Assembly (NCBI GenBank): GCA_030680405.1
Contig: JAUXVT010000012.1
Location: 1-64,000 of the forward strand
Source: Thiobacillus sp.
GTDB lineage: Bacteria; Pseudomonadota; Gammaproteobacteria; Burkholderiales; Thiobacillaceae
Reading direction: 5' to 3'
DNA: 64,000 nucleotides
Shown: positions 42,020 through 50,668 of the stretch, one piece after another
Layout: every line of letters begins with the position of its first letter
Position numbering within the stretch: position 1 is the first letter of the stretch
Program-made: the position numbers and the translations under genes
The notes under the pieces: generated by a model
What the model saw: the letters and a program-made list of their open reading frames with translations, nothing else
Databases searched by the model: none
Told to the model about the DNA's origin: nothing

Positions 42020-43051
42020 TTACTTCTTCACCATCACCCTTTCCACCCAGCCTTCACCATTCTGGCCCTGGACGTGAATGAAGCTGCCCTGGTCCTTGCC
42101 GGTATAAATAACCTCTTCGCCGCGCGCGATGGTGGTGACCACCTTGGAGGCTTTGCTCGGCTGGGCATAGATCTTCAGCCCGGCAATTTTCCCCATCACC
42201 GCGTCGCCTTCCTCGAATACCGCTCCGGCCTTGGTGGGCTGCCCCGGCCTGCCTTTGAGATTGATGTCCTGACGCGCCATTTCTGGATTGTTGCGGATGG
42301 AACGCACGATATTGTTCCAGTTGTCCAGATAGCTGGCAGCGATGACCTTGCCTTCCGGCGTACTGGTGTAGGCGCCCAGCCCGCCGGCTGCACCACCGCC
42401 GACCAGCAGGCCGCCCACGCTCCAGTCGGTTTTTTCGGCGTTGCCAGTCGCCGAAGCCAGTTGCAGTGAGGTGCGCGAATCCGACAGGATCATCGTGGTC
42501 TGCGCCGACTTGAACTTGAGCCCCGCGGCCACCAAGCCGGCTACTGCACCGAACCTGCCCAGTCCTCCGAGTGCGCCGCCGATGCCACCCGAATCCTTGC
42601 TGGAGAACACGGCGTCCGGCGTCAGCACGTAATCCGCCGTCACCATCTGCCCCTTACCCATGTTGGAGCCCTTGCGCAACTCGCCGGATTCGGCCAGTTG
42701 GCGTTCCTGCATCAGGTTCTGCATGGCGCGGCCGCGCTCCACCAGCACGAAGCAGTTGGATTGCTGCACCATCATGCGGATCAGTCCAACCGGCGATTGC
42801 AGACCGTATTGCAACAGATGCGAGATCACCGCATCCTGTGGTTCCACCACAGCCAGGGTGCCGTAGGATTTTTCGCATTTTTCCAGTTCCTTGGCTTCGC
42901 CCTGTGCCCCATCAGGCCCGGCGGAACCGGAAGGCTGGCCCTCCTCCTTTTTATCGCCACCCAACTTGAAATCAAACAGACCGGCATACACCGGATTGAT
43001 CGCCTGGGTGAGAAATAGGCCGGTGACGAGTGCGCATGCAATGGTTTTCAT
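42020..43051 (-). CDS. Secreted CsgG/HfaB-like protein with C-terminal SH3 domain
   Basis: 343 residues. A signal peptide (cleavage near NPVYA-GLF) precedes a Lys/Glu/Gly linker. A CsgG-like domain follows, with SNCFVLVERGRAMQNLMQER and VTADYVLTPDAVF, a Gly-rich stretch and TTMILSDSRTSLQLASATG. The last 65 residues form a bacterial SH3-type domain (LKIYAQPSKASKVVTTIARG to GEGWVERVMVKK). CsgG proteins form outer-membrane export pores, but this one lacks a lipobox Cys directly after the signal peptide, so it may be a soluble periplasmic relative. AAGGAG precedes the ATG. Confidence 0.8.
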   Translation of the reverse strand: MKTIACALVTGLFLTQAINPVYAGLFDFKLGGDKKEEGQPSGSAGPDGAQGEAKELEKCEKSYGTLAVVEPQDAVISHLLQYGLQSPVGLIRMMVQQSNCFVLVERGRAMQNLMQERQLAESGELRKGSNMGKGQMVTADYVLTPDAVFSSKDSGGIGGALGGLGRFGAVAGLVAAGLKFKSAQTTMILSDSRTSLQLASATGNAEKTDWSVGGLLVGGGAAGGLGAYTSTPEGKVIAASYLDNWNNIVRSIRNNPEMARQDINLKGRPGQPTKAGAVFEEGDAVMGKIAGLKIYAQPSKASKVVTTIARGEEVIYTGKDQGSFIHVQGQNGEGWVERVMVKK

Positions 43052-43078
43052 ATTGTCTCCTTGTTTGATTTTGAATGG

Positions 43079-43084
43079 ATTATA
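43079..43084 (-). promoter_or_regulatory. Candidate -10 box for the CsgG-like gene
   Basis: TATAAT on the minus strand, 28 bases before the ATG. The -35 is not clear: TTGATG is present but only 14 bases away. Confidence 0.4.
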
Positions 43085-43120
43085 GACATTTCAGGGCCCA
43101 TCAAAAAGGTGACGGGCGTC

Positions 43121-43148
43121 TTGGTTTTTAGTGCGCACGTCCTATAAA
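43121..43148 (+). promoter_or_regulatory. Candidate promoter of the TusE/DsrC-like gene
   Basis: TTGGTT (43121-43126), 16 bases, TATAAA (43143-43148). It is followed by a strong ribosome site AAGGAGATCC directly before ATG 43178, suggesting efficient expression. Confidence 0.45.
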
Positions 43149-43177
43149 AAAGTCATCCTCGACTCAAGGAGATCCTC

Positions 43178-43540
43178 ATGCTGGGCATCAACAAAATAGT
43201 GGCCCAGGAACACACCGAACCGACTTCGCGTGGTCACTTGGCTGAACTGGATCCTTGGACGGAAGAATTGGCCACCGAGATGGCGCGACAGGACGGACTG
43301 GAATTGACCTACGAGCATCTGGGCATCATTCGCTATCTGCGCGACTGCTACGCCGATCACGGCGGCACGGTCAACGCGCGCATGCTGATGTACTCGCTGG
43401 AAGAAGAATTCGCCGGGATGGGCGGGCTCAAGTTTCTCTACAACCTGTTCCCGATGGGGCCGATCGCCCAGGCCAGCCGCTATGCCGGACTGCCAATGCC
43501 GCCTGGCACACGCGATCCGTCGTTCGGCACCACGCATTAA
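43178..43540 (+). CDS. TusE/DsrC-family protein lacking both C-terminal cysteines
   Basis: 120 residues. The fold is clear: LDPWTEELATEMARQDGLELTY, then HLGIIRYLRDCYADHGG and a C-terminus of the form GPIAQASRYAGLPMPPGTRD. Canonical DsrC/TusE proteins read QAC-IAGLPKPTGC; here the first Cys is Ser100 and the last is replaced by Thr111, followed by a nine-residue extension. The only Cys is Cys57. Without these residues it cannot carry a persulfide as DsrC and TusE do. Cys-less homologues have been described in sulfur oxidisers and suspected of regulatory roles. It is a single-gene unit, upstream of and converging with alr. Confidence 0.85.
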   Translation: MLGINKIVAQEHTEPTSRGHLAELDPWTEELATEMARQDGLELTYEHLGIIRYLRDCYADHGGTVNARMLMYSLEEEFAGMGGLKFLYNLFPMGPIAQASRYAGLPMPPGTRDPSFGTTH

Positions 43541-43563
43541 AGCAGGGTAGACCCCATGCGTTT

Positions 43564-44631
43564 TCAGGCGATCTCTTCGACCGGGACGCGCGCGGCCAGG
43601 GCGCACAGCAGTTCATAACTGCTGGTGCCGGCGGCCGCGGCCACCGCATCCACCGGCAGTCCCTCACCCCACAGCACCACCGGGCTACTGACACCGGCAT
43701 CGGCACATTCTCTCAAATCCACGCACAGCATATCCATCGACACCCGTCCCAGGGTTCGACTGGCGCGACCACTGACCAAAACCGGGGTGCCCGTCAGCGC
43801 GTGGCGCGGATAGCCATCCGCATAACCGCAGGCAACCACGCCCACCCGCATGGCGCGTTCGGCACGAAACAGCAGGCCGTAACCCACCCCTTCGCCCGAC
43901 TGCAGCGTCTGCACGCTGATGATTTCAGACTGCAGTGTCATCGCCGGCTTCAATCCCAATTGCTCGGCCGGCACATCGGCAAAAGGCGAAGCGCCGTACA
44001 GCATGATGCCGGGGCGCACCCACGCGCCCAAGGAATCCGGATAGCGCAACAGCGCCGCCGAATTGGCACTGCTCCACGGCAGGTCATGATCCACGGTCTC
44101 GCGCAGAAACGGCTGCAATTGCCAGTCCACGCCCGTGACCTCATCTGCCTGGGCAAAGTGGGTCATCAGCGTGATGCCGGCTACCCCGGGCAAGCTTCGC
44201 ACCCGCGCGACGATGGCGGCGTGGTCAGCGAGCGGGAACCCCAGCCGGTGCATCCCGCTGTCGAATTTGAGAAAGACCTGTAGCGGTCGTGCAGGCGGCT
44301 GCCGTTGCAGCCAGTCGAGCTGCGCGGCATGGTGCAGCACCGGCCACAAATCCAGCTCGGCGCAGGTGGCAATTTCATCCACGCCGAAGATTCCTTCGAG
44401 CAGCAGAATGGGCTTCTCGATGCCCATCAGGCGCAGGTTGGCGGCTTCTTCCAGCGTCAGCACAGCAAAGCCGTCTGCCGCCGCCAACGCGCGCAGCGCG
44501 CGTGACAATCCGTGGCCATAGGCGTTGGCCTTGACCACCGCAAACATGCACGCCGTCCCCGCGTGACTTCGCGCCACGCGCAGGTTGTGCGCCATCGCAC
44601 CGATCGAAATCCGCGCCTGGATGGGCCGCAT
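43564..44631 (-). CDS. alr: Alanine racemase
   Basis: PLP enzyme supplying D-alanine for peptidoglycan. 355 residues. The PLP lysine is Lys34 in VVKANAYGHG; the second catalytic base is Tyr251 in GVGYGLLF. It lies five bases after dnaB and is probably co-transcribed with it. Confidence 0.97.
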   Translation of the reverse strand: MRPIQARISIGAMAHNLRVARSHAGTACMFAVVKANAYGHGLSRALRALAAADGFAVLTLEEAANLRLMGIEKPILLLEGIFGVDEIATCAELDLWPVLHHAAQLDWLQRQPPARPLQVFLKFDSGMHRLGFPLADHAAIVARVRSLPGVAGITLMTHFAQADEVTGVDWQLQPFLRETVDHDLPWSSANSAALLRYPDSLGAWVRPGIMLYGASPFADVPAEQLGLKPAMTLQSEIISVQTLQSGEGVGYGLLFRAERAMRVGVVACGYADGYPRHALTGTPVLVSGRASRTLGRVSMDMLCVDLRECADAGVSSPVVLWGEGLPVDAVAAAAGTSSYELLCALAARVPVEEIA

Positions 44632-44636
44632 CGGGA

Positions 44637-46028
44637 CTAATAGGAACCCGGCTGCGCCAGCGTTTCGAAACGCGTGTATTCGCCGAGGAAGGCCAGCCGC
44701 ACCGTGCCGATCGGGCCGTTACGCTGCTTGCTGATGATGATTTCCGCCGTGCCCTTGTCCTGCGTGTCGGGGTTGTAGACCTCGTCGCGGTAAATGAACA
44801 GGATCACATCGGCATCCTGTTCGATGGCGCCCGATTCGCGCAGGTCTGACATCACCGGACGCTTGTTGGGGCGCTGCTCCAGCCCGCGGTTCAGCTGCGA
44901 CAGTGCAACCACCGGCACGTGCAGTTCCTTTGCCAACCCCTTGAGGGCGCGCGAGATTTCCGAGATTTCGGTGGCCCGGTTTTCGCCCGAGCTGCTGGCC
45001 GACATCAGCTGGATGTAGTCGATGATGATCAGGCCGAGCTTGCCGCACTGGCGCATCAGGCGCCGGGCGCGCGCGCGCAGTTCCAGCACATTGAGCCCCG
45101 GCGTTTCGTCGATGAAAACCGGCGCTTCGTTAAGCTTGCCGAGGGCGTAGGTGAGACGCTGCCAGTCGTCCTCGCCCAGCTTGCCGGTGCGCAGGCGGTG
45201 CTGGTCGAGCTTGCCGACCGAGCCGATCATCCGCATCACCAGTTGCTGGCCGCCCATTTCCATGGAAAAGATCGCCACCGGCAAGCCCGTATCAAGCGCG
45301 ACGTTCTCGCCGATATTGATCGAGAATGCGGTCTTGCCCATCGACGGACGCCCGGCGACAATGATCAAATCGCCCGGCTGGAACCCCGAGGTTTTCTGGT
45401 CAAGGTCGTGGAATCCTGTCGGCACGCCCGTCACGCCGGAATCGTTGTCGCGGTGGTACAGCTCGTCGATGCGCTCGACCACCTCTTTCAGCAGCGGCTT
45501 GATCTCGGTAAACCCAGCCTGACCGCGGCTGCCGGATTCGGCGATCTCGAACACCTTGGCTTCAGCCTCGTCGAGCAGCTGCGAGGCGCTACGCCCGGCT
45601 GGCGCGTAGGCGGTGTCGGCAATCCCGGTCGCCACCTCGGCCAGACGCCGCATCACCGAGCGTTCGCGCACGATTTCAGCATAACGGCGGATGTTGGCGG
45701 CCGACGGCGTGTTACTCGCCAGCGCGACAATGTAGGCCAGCCCGCCCACGCTTTCGAGTTGTCCCAGCGATTGCAGCGACTCGGTCACCGTCACCGCATC
45801 CGCCGGACGGTTCTCGGCAATCTGCCGCACGATCGCGCGCAGGATCTGGCGATGATCCTGGCGGTAGAAATCGCTTTCAGACACCACGTCGCCGATGCGA
45901 TCCCATGCGCTGTTGTCGAGCAGCAAACCACCCAGCACCGCCTGCTCGGCTTCCAGCGAGTGCGGTGGCAGGCGCATTTGCGCCAGCTGGGGATCGGAAT
46001 TTGTGTTAAACGAGTGGATAGCGGCCAT
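44637..46028 (-). CDS. dnaB: Replicative DNA helicase DnaB
   Basis: Hexameric 5'-3' helicase of the replication fork. 463 residues. The N-terminal domain begins PPHSLEAEQAVLGGLLLD; Walker A GRPSMGKT is at 226-233; Walker B KLGLIIIDYIQLM and SRALKGLAKELHVPVVALSQLNR follow. No intein is present. It lies downstream of rplI, across a terminator. Confidence 0.97.
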   Translation of the reverse strand: MAAIHSFNTNSDPQLAQMRLPPHSLEAEQAVLGGLLLDNSAWDRIGDVVSESDFYRQDHRQILRAIVRQIAENRPADAVTVTESLQSLGQLESVGGLAYIVALASNTPSAANIRRYAEIVRERSVMRRLAEVATGIADTAYAPAGRSASQLLDEAEAKVFEIAESGSRGQAGFTEIKPLLKEVVERIDELYHRDNDSGVTGVPTGFHDLDQKTSGFQPGDLIIVAGRPSMGKTAFSINIGENVALDTGLPVAIFSMEMGGQQLVMRMIGSVGKLDQHRLRTGKLGEDDWQRLTYALGKLNEAPVFIDETPGLNVLELRARARRLMRQCGKLGLIIIDYIQLMSASSSGENRATEISEISRALKGLAKELHVPVVALSQLNRGLEQRPNKRPVMSDLRESGAIEQDADVILFIYRDEVYNPDTQDKGTAEIIISKQRNGPIGTVRLAFLGEYTRFETLAQPGSY

Positions 46029-46118
46029 GGCAGGATTCTAGTCTTCCGCCCCACCCCCACCAAGGGATAAGGCTGTGGATAAAGCGTGTACAGCCGGGAA
46101 TACCCTGAGGGCACACGT

Positions 46119-46149
46119 AAAAAAAGGGAGCCTGGGCTCCCTTTTTTTT
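46119..46149. terminator. Terminator between rplI and dnaB
   Basis: Stem AAAAAAAGGGAGC/GCTCCCTTTTTTT with loop CTGG and T runs on both strands. On the minus strand it ends the rpsF-priB-rpsR-rplI unit, so dnaB-alr needs its own promoter in the 90 bases that follow or depends on read-through. Confidence 0.9.
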
Positions 46150-46165
46150 GACCTATCCGGCGGCG

Positions 46166-46615
46166 TTACTGTTGGCCGGTCACCACCACCGTGATGTTGG
46201 CGGTGATGTCGGCGTGCAGCGCCAGCACCACCGGGTATTCACCGAGGGTCTTGAACGGGCCTTCGGGCAAACGGATTTCCGACTTGGCCACTTCATGGCC
46301 TTGTGCTTTCAGCGCATCGGCAATGTCGGCGTTGGTGATGGAGCCGAACAGTCGGCCATCGACGCCAGCTTTCTGGCTGATGGTCACGCTCACGCCTTCC
46401 AGCTTTTCGGCACGGCGCTGGGAATCGGCCAGTTTTTCGGCTGCAACACGTTCCAGTTCAGCCTTCTGCGTAGCAAACGCTTCCATGTTGGCTTGCGTGG
46501 CGCGACGCGCACGGCCGGTCGGAATCAGAAAGTTGCGGGCATAGCCATCTTTCACTTTGACCACGTCACCCAGGTTGCCCAGGTTGACGACTTTGTCGAT
46601 CAGAATAATTTGCAT
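46166..46615 (-). CDS. rplI: 50S ribosomal protein L9
   Basis: 149 residues from ATG 46615, preceded by [37 protein letters not shown]-type N-terminus and the long connecting helix ([20 protein letters not shown]) match L9. The open frame above the ATG is not coding. Confidence 0.97.
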   Translation of the reverse strand: MQIILIDKVVNLGNLGDVVKVKDGYARNFLIPTGRARRATQANMEAFATQKAELERVAAEKLADSQRRAEKLEGVSVTISQKAGVDGRLFGSITNADIADALKAQGHEVAKSEIRLPEGPFKTLGEYPVVLALHADITANITVVVTGQQ

Positions 46616-46625
46616 GGCCGTCTCC

Positions 46626-46916
46626 TCAATGCAGGTCGGTGTAAGGCATGAGCGCCAGGAAGCGCGCACGCTTGATCGCGGTGCCCAGCTGGCGCTGGTA
46701 GTGCGCCTTGGTGCCGGTGATGCGGGCCGGGATGATGCGGCCGTTTTCGGCGATGAATTCCTTCAGCACGTCGATGTCCTTGAAATCGATCTCAACCACC
46801 TTTTCGGCGGTGAAACGGCAGAACTTGCGACGCTTGAAAAGACCACGATTGCCGCTGTCGCGGCCGCCTTTTTTGGCGAACTTGCCGCCGGATTTACCAC
46901 CCATGGGACGTGCCAT
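46626..46916 (-). CDS. rpsR: 30S ribosomal protein S18
   Basis: 96 residues. The conserved core [20 protein letters not shown] to [18 protein letters not shown] is intact. The N-terminus carries a Gly/Lys-rich extension of about 25 residues ([18 protein letters not shown]), longer than in E. coli S18 but common in betaproteobacteria. Confidence 0.97.
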   Translation of the reverse strand: MARPMGGKSGGKFAKKGGRDSGNRGLFKRRKFCRFTAEKVVEIDFKDIDVLKEFIAENGRIIPARITGTKAHYQRQLGTAIKRARFLALMPYTDLH

Positions 46917-46919
46917 GAT

Positions 46920-47210
46920 TTATTCCTTTTCGATTCGATTCAATATCAGGATCAGTTGTCGGCTCTTCACGCTGCGTCGGTTCAACGCACCTTCCAGTTT
47001 CACCTGCGTTCCGGTGGCCAGTTGCGCCAGTTGGGCGGCAAGCGATCCACTCGCCTGTACCGTCAACTCGCATTCCACCTGTCGGGCTTGCGTGGCTACT
47101 GTCTGACTGCTGCGATGCAGGATCACCGCTTCGGCAATCGGCACGCCCGCCGGACTGTAACGCACAGGATCAACCTGGATGAGCGTTCCGCTGATGACCA
47201 GCCTATTCAC
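46920..47210 (-). CDS. priB: Primosomal replication protein N (PriB)
   Basis: 96 residues, a single OB-fold (LVISGTLIQVDPVRYSPAGV and VECELTVQASGSLA). It aids PriA in replication restart. Its position between rpsF and rpsR is diagnostic for beta/gammaproteobacteria. Confidence 0.93.
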   Translation of the reverse strand: MNRLVISGTLIQVDPVRYSPAGVPIAEAVILHRSSQTVATQARQVECELTVQASGSLAAQLAQLATGTQVKLEGALNRRSVKSRQLILILNRIEKE

Positions 47211-47227
47211 TCATTCAGACCACTCAC

Positions 47228-47641
47228 TCAGGCGGCGGCTGGCTGTTCGGCTGCCACTTCTGGCTTGGCGGTTTCAGCCTTGGCTGTCTCTGCCTTGGCG
47301 CTGTCCAGCATGTCGCGCGACTTTTCTTCCTTCATCATCGGCGATGCCGTGGTCACGGCGGCGGCGTGCTTGATGGTCAGATGACGCAGCACGGCATCGT
47401 TGAACTTGAAGCCATGTTCGAGTTCGTCCAGGGTTTCCTGGTCGCACTCGATGTTCATCAGCACGTAGTGGGCCTTGTGGACTTTCTGGATCGGGTAGGC
47501 CATCTGGCGGCGACCCCAGTCTTCCAGGCGGTGGACACTGCCGCCGCGCGTGGCGATGTTGCCGCGATAGCGTTCGATCATGGCGGGCACCTGCTCGCTC
47601 TGATCGGGATGAACGATAAATACGATTTCGTAATGCCGCAT
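47228..47641 (-). CDS. rpsF: 30S ribosomal protein S6
   Basis: 137 residues. [20 protein letters not shown] start and the conserved [23 protein letters not shown] block. The C-terminal tail is long and of low complexity ([20 protein letters not shown]), with a short near-repeat. A GGAAA site precedes the ATG. Confidence 0.97.
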   Translation of the reverse strand: MRHYEIVFIVHPDQSEQVPAMIERYRGNIATRGGSVHRLEDWGRRQMAYPIQKVHKAHYVLMNIECDQETLDELEHGFKFNDAVLRHLTIKHAAAVTTASPMMKEEKSRDMLDSAKAETAKAETAKPEVAAEQPAAA

Positions 47642-47707
47642 CGAGTTTCCTTTCGGTTCAGCCCCCCGCTGCGGTGCGGTGGAGCAAGGTCAAAGATAGC
47701 CAAGGTC

Positions 47708-47734
47708 AAAAAAACAATTCCCGGCAAACCGGGA
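47708..47734 (-). terminator. Terminator of the decarboxylase gene
   Basis: Minus-strand TCCCGG-TTTG-CCGGGA followed by ATTG and seven T. It lies about 60 bases after the decarboxylase stop and before rpsF, nearly at the predicted start of the rpsF transcript. Confidence 0.65.
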
Positions 47735-47740
47735 CTGCAA

Positions 47741-47768
47741 ATCATACGCTTTTTGCCTGACAAATCAA
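47741..47768 (-). promoter_or_regulatory. Probable promoter of rpsF-priB-rpsR-rplI
   Basis: Minus strand TTGATT (47763-47768), 16 bases, TATGAT (47741-47746). The transcript would begin near 47734, with a leader of about 90 bases that opens with the TCCCGG hairpin and includes a CCGCACCGCAGCGG segment. Confidence 0.5.
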
Positions 47769-47794
47769 GCTGCCCTCCGCATACGGCGGCAGGC

Positions 47795-50038
47795 TCAAAT
47801 CACGCAATCAACGTAATATCGCGCCTTGCCGTCGACCACGTCTTCGACCAGACCATGCACGTCGGTTTCGAAGCCGGGGAATTTCTCGTTGAGTTCACGG
47901 GTGAACTGCAGATAACGCACGATGGTGCTGTTGAAGCGTTCGCCCGGAATCAGCAAGGGAATCCCCGGGGGATAGGGCGTCACCAGCATGGCGGTGATGC
48001 GGCCCTCGAGCTGATCGATTTCGACCCGTTCGATCTCGCGGTGCGCCATCTTGGAGAAGGCGTCGGCTGGCTTCATCGCCGGCGCCATTTCCGACAAGTA
48101 CATCTCGGTGGTCAGGCGCGCCACATCGTTGGCCTTGTAGATGGTGTGAATCTGGTCGCACAGGTCTTTCAGCCCGGTTTTTTCGTAGCGCGAATGCTTT
48201 TCGATGAAATCGGGCAGCACGCGCCACAGCGGCTGGTTTTCATCGTAGTCGGCCTTGAACTGCTGCAGCGCGGTTACCAGCGTATTCCAGCGGCCCTTGG
48301 TGATGCCGATAGTGAACATGATGAAGAAGGAATACAGCCCGGTCTTTTCCACGATGACACCGTGCTCGGCCAGGTATTTGGTGACGATTGCCGCCGGGAT
48401 GCCCCAGTCAGCGAAGGCGCCATCCATGTCCAGCCCCGGCGTGATGACGGTGGCCTTGATCGGGTCGAGCATGTTGAAGCCGGGCGCGATCTGGCCGAAC
48501 TCGTGCCAGCGCTCGCCGGCTTTCAGCATCCAGTCCTCGCGGTCGCCCACGTCTTCATCGGCCAGCTTCTGCGGCCCCCACACCTTGAACCACCAGGAGT
48601 CGCCGAATTCCGCGTCGACCTTGCGCATGGCGCGACGGAAATCGAGCGCTTCCTTGATCGATTCCTCTACCAGCGCGGGGCCGCCGGGCGGCTCCATCAT
48701 CGCCGCCGCCACGTCGCACGAGGCGATGATGGCGTACTGCGGCGAGGTCGAGGTGTGCATCAGGTAGGCTTCGTTGAAGCGGTGGAAATCGAGCTTACGC
48801 GTCTCCGAGTCCTGCACCAGGATCTGCGAGGCCTGGGAGAGGCCGGCCAGCAGCTTGTGGGTGGACTGGGTGGCGAACACCAGCGCATCCTTCGCCCGCG
48901 GACGGTCCTTGCCGATGGCGTGCATGCCGCGATAGAAGTCGTGGAAGGTCGCATGCGGCAGCCAGGCTTCGTCGAAATGCAGGGTGTCGATGTAGTCGCC
49001 GAGCAGTTCCTTGATCATGTCGACGTTGTAGAGAATGCCGTCGTAGGTCGACTGGGTGATGGTCAGGATGCGCGGCTTGCGCTTCACATCCTTGGCAAAC
49101 GGATGCGCGGCAATTTTCTTCTGGATGTTCTCGGGGCGGAACTCATCCAGCGGAATCGGCCCGATGATGCCGTAATGGTTGCGCGTCGGCGTCAGGAAGA
49201 TCGGGATCGCGCCGCACATGATGATCGCGTGCAGGATGGACTTGTGGCAGTTGCGGTCGACCACTACGATGTCGCCCGGCGCGACGGTGGCGTGCCACAC
49301 CATCTTGTTGGACGAAGAGGTGCCATTGGTGACGAAGAACAGGTGATCGCAGTTGAAGATGCGCGCCGCGTTGCGCTCCGACGCCCCCACCGGTCCGGTA
49401 TGGTCGAGCAGCTGCCCGAGTTCATCCACCGCATTGCAGACATCGGCGCGCAGCAGGTTCTCGCCGAAGAACTGGTGGAACATCTGGCCGATCGGCGACT
49501 TCAGGAAGGCCACCCCGCCGGAGTGGCCGGGGCAGTGCCAGGAATACGAACCGTCCGCCGCGTAATGGGTGAGCGCACGAAAAAACGGTGGCACCAGCGA
49601 TTCGAGGTAGGCGCGCGCTTCGCGCAGGATGTAACGTGCAAGAAACTCCGGCGTGTCTTCCAGCATGTGGATGAAGCCGTTGAGTTCGCGCAGGATGTCA
49701 TTGGGGATATGGCGCGCAGTACGCGTCTCGCCGTGCAGAAAAATCGGGATTTCGGCATTGCGGAAACGCACCTCCTCGACAAACGCACGCAGTTTTTGCA
49801 GCGCGGTGTTGGCATCCTCGGCCGATCCCGCCAGCTCCTCATCGTCGATCGACAGCACGAAGGCCGAGGCACGTGCCTGCTGCTGGGCGAATGAAGTCAG
49901 GTCGCCGTAGTTGGTGACGCCGAGCACTTCCATGCCTTCCTTCTCGATGGCGTCGGCAAGCGTGCGGATGCCCAGCCCGGAGGCGTTTTCGGAGCGGAAA
50001 TCTTCGTCGATGATGACAACGGGAAAGCGGAAGCGCAT
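47795..50038 (-). CDS. PLP-dependent Arg/Lys/Orn decarboxylase (fold type I)
   Basis: 747 residues from ATG 50038, preceded by CAGGAG. An N-terminal response-regulator-like wing domain (PVVIIDEDFRSENASGLGIR) is followed by the catalytic domain with SYSWHCPGHSGGVAF, VTNGTSSSNKMV, LHFDEAWLPHA and the PLP-lysine block FATQSTHKLLAGLSQAS; a C-terminal domain follows. Length is closest to biodegradative arginine decarboxylase (AdiA-type), but substrate cannot be settled by eye. In this position, next to dcd, it is frequent in betaproteobacteria. Likely role: polyamine precursor synthesis or acid resistance. Confidence 0.92.
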   Translation of the reverse strand: MRFRFPVVIIDEDFRSENASGLGIRTLADAIEKEGMEVLGVTNYGDLTSFAQQQARASAFVLSIDDEELAGSAEDANTALQKLRAFVEEVRFRNAEIPIFLHGETRTARHIPNDILRELNGFIHMLEDTPEFLARYILREARAYLESLVPPFFRALTHYAADGSYSWHCPGHSGGVAFLKSPIGQMFHQFFGENLLRADVCNAVDELGQLLDHTGPVGASERNAARIFNCDHLFFVTNGTSSSNKMVWHATVAPGDIVVVDRNCHKSILHAIIMCGAIPIFLTPTRNHYGIIGPIPLDEFRPENIQKKIAAHPFAKDVKRKPRILTITQSTYDGILYNVDMIKELLGDYIDTLHFDEAWLPHATFHDFYRGMHAIGKDRPRAKDALVFATQSTHKLLAGLSQASQILVQDSETRKLDFHRFNEAYLMHTSTSPQYAIIASCDVAAAMMEPPGGPALVEESIKEALDFRRAMRKVDAEFGDSWWFKVWGPQKLADEDVGDREDWMLKAGERWHEFGQIAPGFNMLDPIKATVITPGLDMDGAFADWGIPAAIVTKYLAEHGVIVEKTGLYSFFIMFTIGITKGRWNTLVTALQQFKADYDENQPLWRVLPDFIEKHSRYEKTGLKDLCDQIHTIYKANDVARLTTEMYLSEMAPAMKPADAFSKMAHREIERVEIDQLEGRITAMLVTPYPPGIPLLIPGERFNSTIVRYLQFTRELNEKFPGFETDVHGLVEDVVDGKARYYVDCVI

Positions 50039-50101
50039 GGCGGCTCCTGAGTCTGATCGTGGAAAAAACACGGATTGTACGTCGCCCGTATGGCGCTGAC
50101 G

Positions 50102-50668
50102 TTAAATTTTCGGCAGGGTCACGCCGACCTGGCCCTGATATTTGCCGCCGCGATCGCGATACGAGATCTCGCAAACCTCGTCGGATTCGAGGAAGAGCAT
50201 TTGCGCCACGCCTTCGTTGGCGTAAATGCGTGCGGGCAGGGGGGTGGTGTTGGAAAACTCCAGCGTCACGTGGCCTTCCCACTCGGGCTCCAGCGGCGTC
50301 ACATTGACGATGATGCCGCAGCGCGCGTAGGTGCTTTTACCCAGACAGATCGTCAGCACACTGCGCGGAATGCGGAAGTATTCCACCGTACGCGCGAGTG
50401 CAAACGAGTTGGGAGGGATGATGCAGGAGTCGCCCCTGACCTCGACGAAGGAGTTCGGATCGAACGCCTTGGGGTCGACGATAGTGGTGTTGATGTTGGT
50501 GAACAGCTTGAATTCGCTGGCACAGCGCACGTCGTAGCCGTAGCTCGACGTGCCGTACGACACGATGGGCCGGCCACCAGCCTGCTTGACCTGCCCCGGC
50601 TCGAACGGTTCGATCATGCCATGCTCCGCCGCCATGCGGCGGATCCAGCGGTCGGACTTGATGCTCAT
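50102..50668 (-). CDS. dcd: dCTP deaminase
   Basis: Converts dCTP to dUTP for thymidylate synthesis. 188 residues from ATG 50668. Motifs: [46 protein letters not shown] and [20 protein letters not shown]. The ATG overlaps the stop of apbC; the long upstream frame is apbC shadow. Confidence 0.97.
   Translation of the reverse strand: MSIKSDRWIRRMAAEHGMIEPFEPGQVKQAGGRPIVSYGTSSYGYDVRCASEFKLFTNINTTIVDPKAFDPNSFVEVRGDSCIIPPNSFALARTVEYFRIPRSVLTICLGKSTYARCGIIVNVTPLEPEWEGHVTLEFSNTTPLPARIYANEGVAQMLFLESDEVCEISYRDRGGKYQGQVGVTLPKI

Noticed and set aside
47366-49894. 842-codon plus-strand frame opposite the decarboxylase and rpsF
   Set aside because: It spans two convincing minus-strand genes and their intergenic terminator; no motif and no ribosome site.
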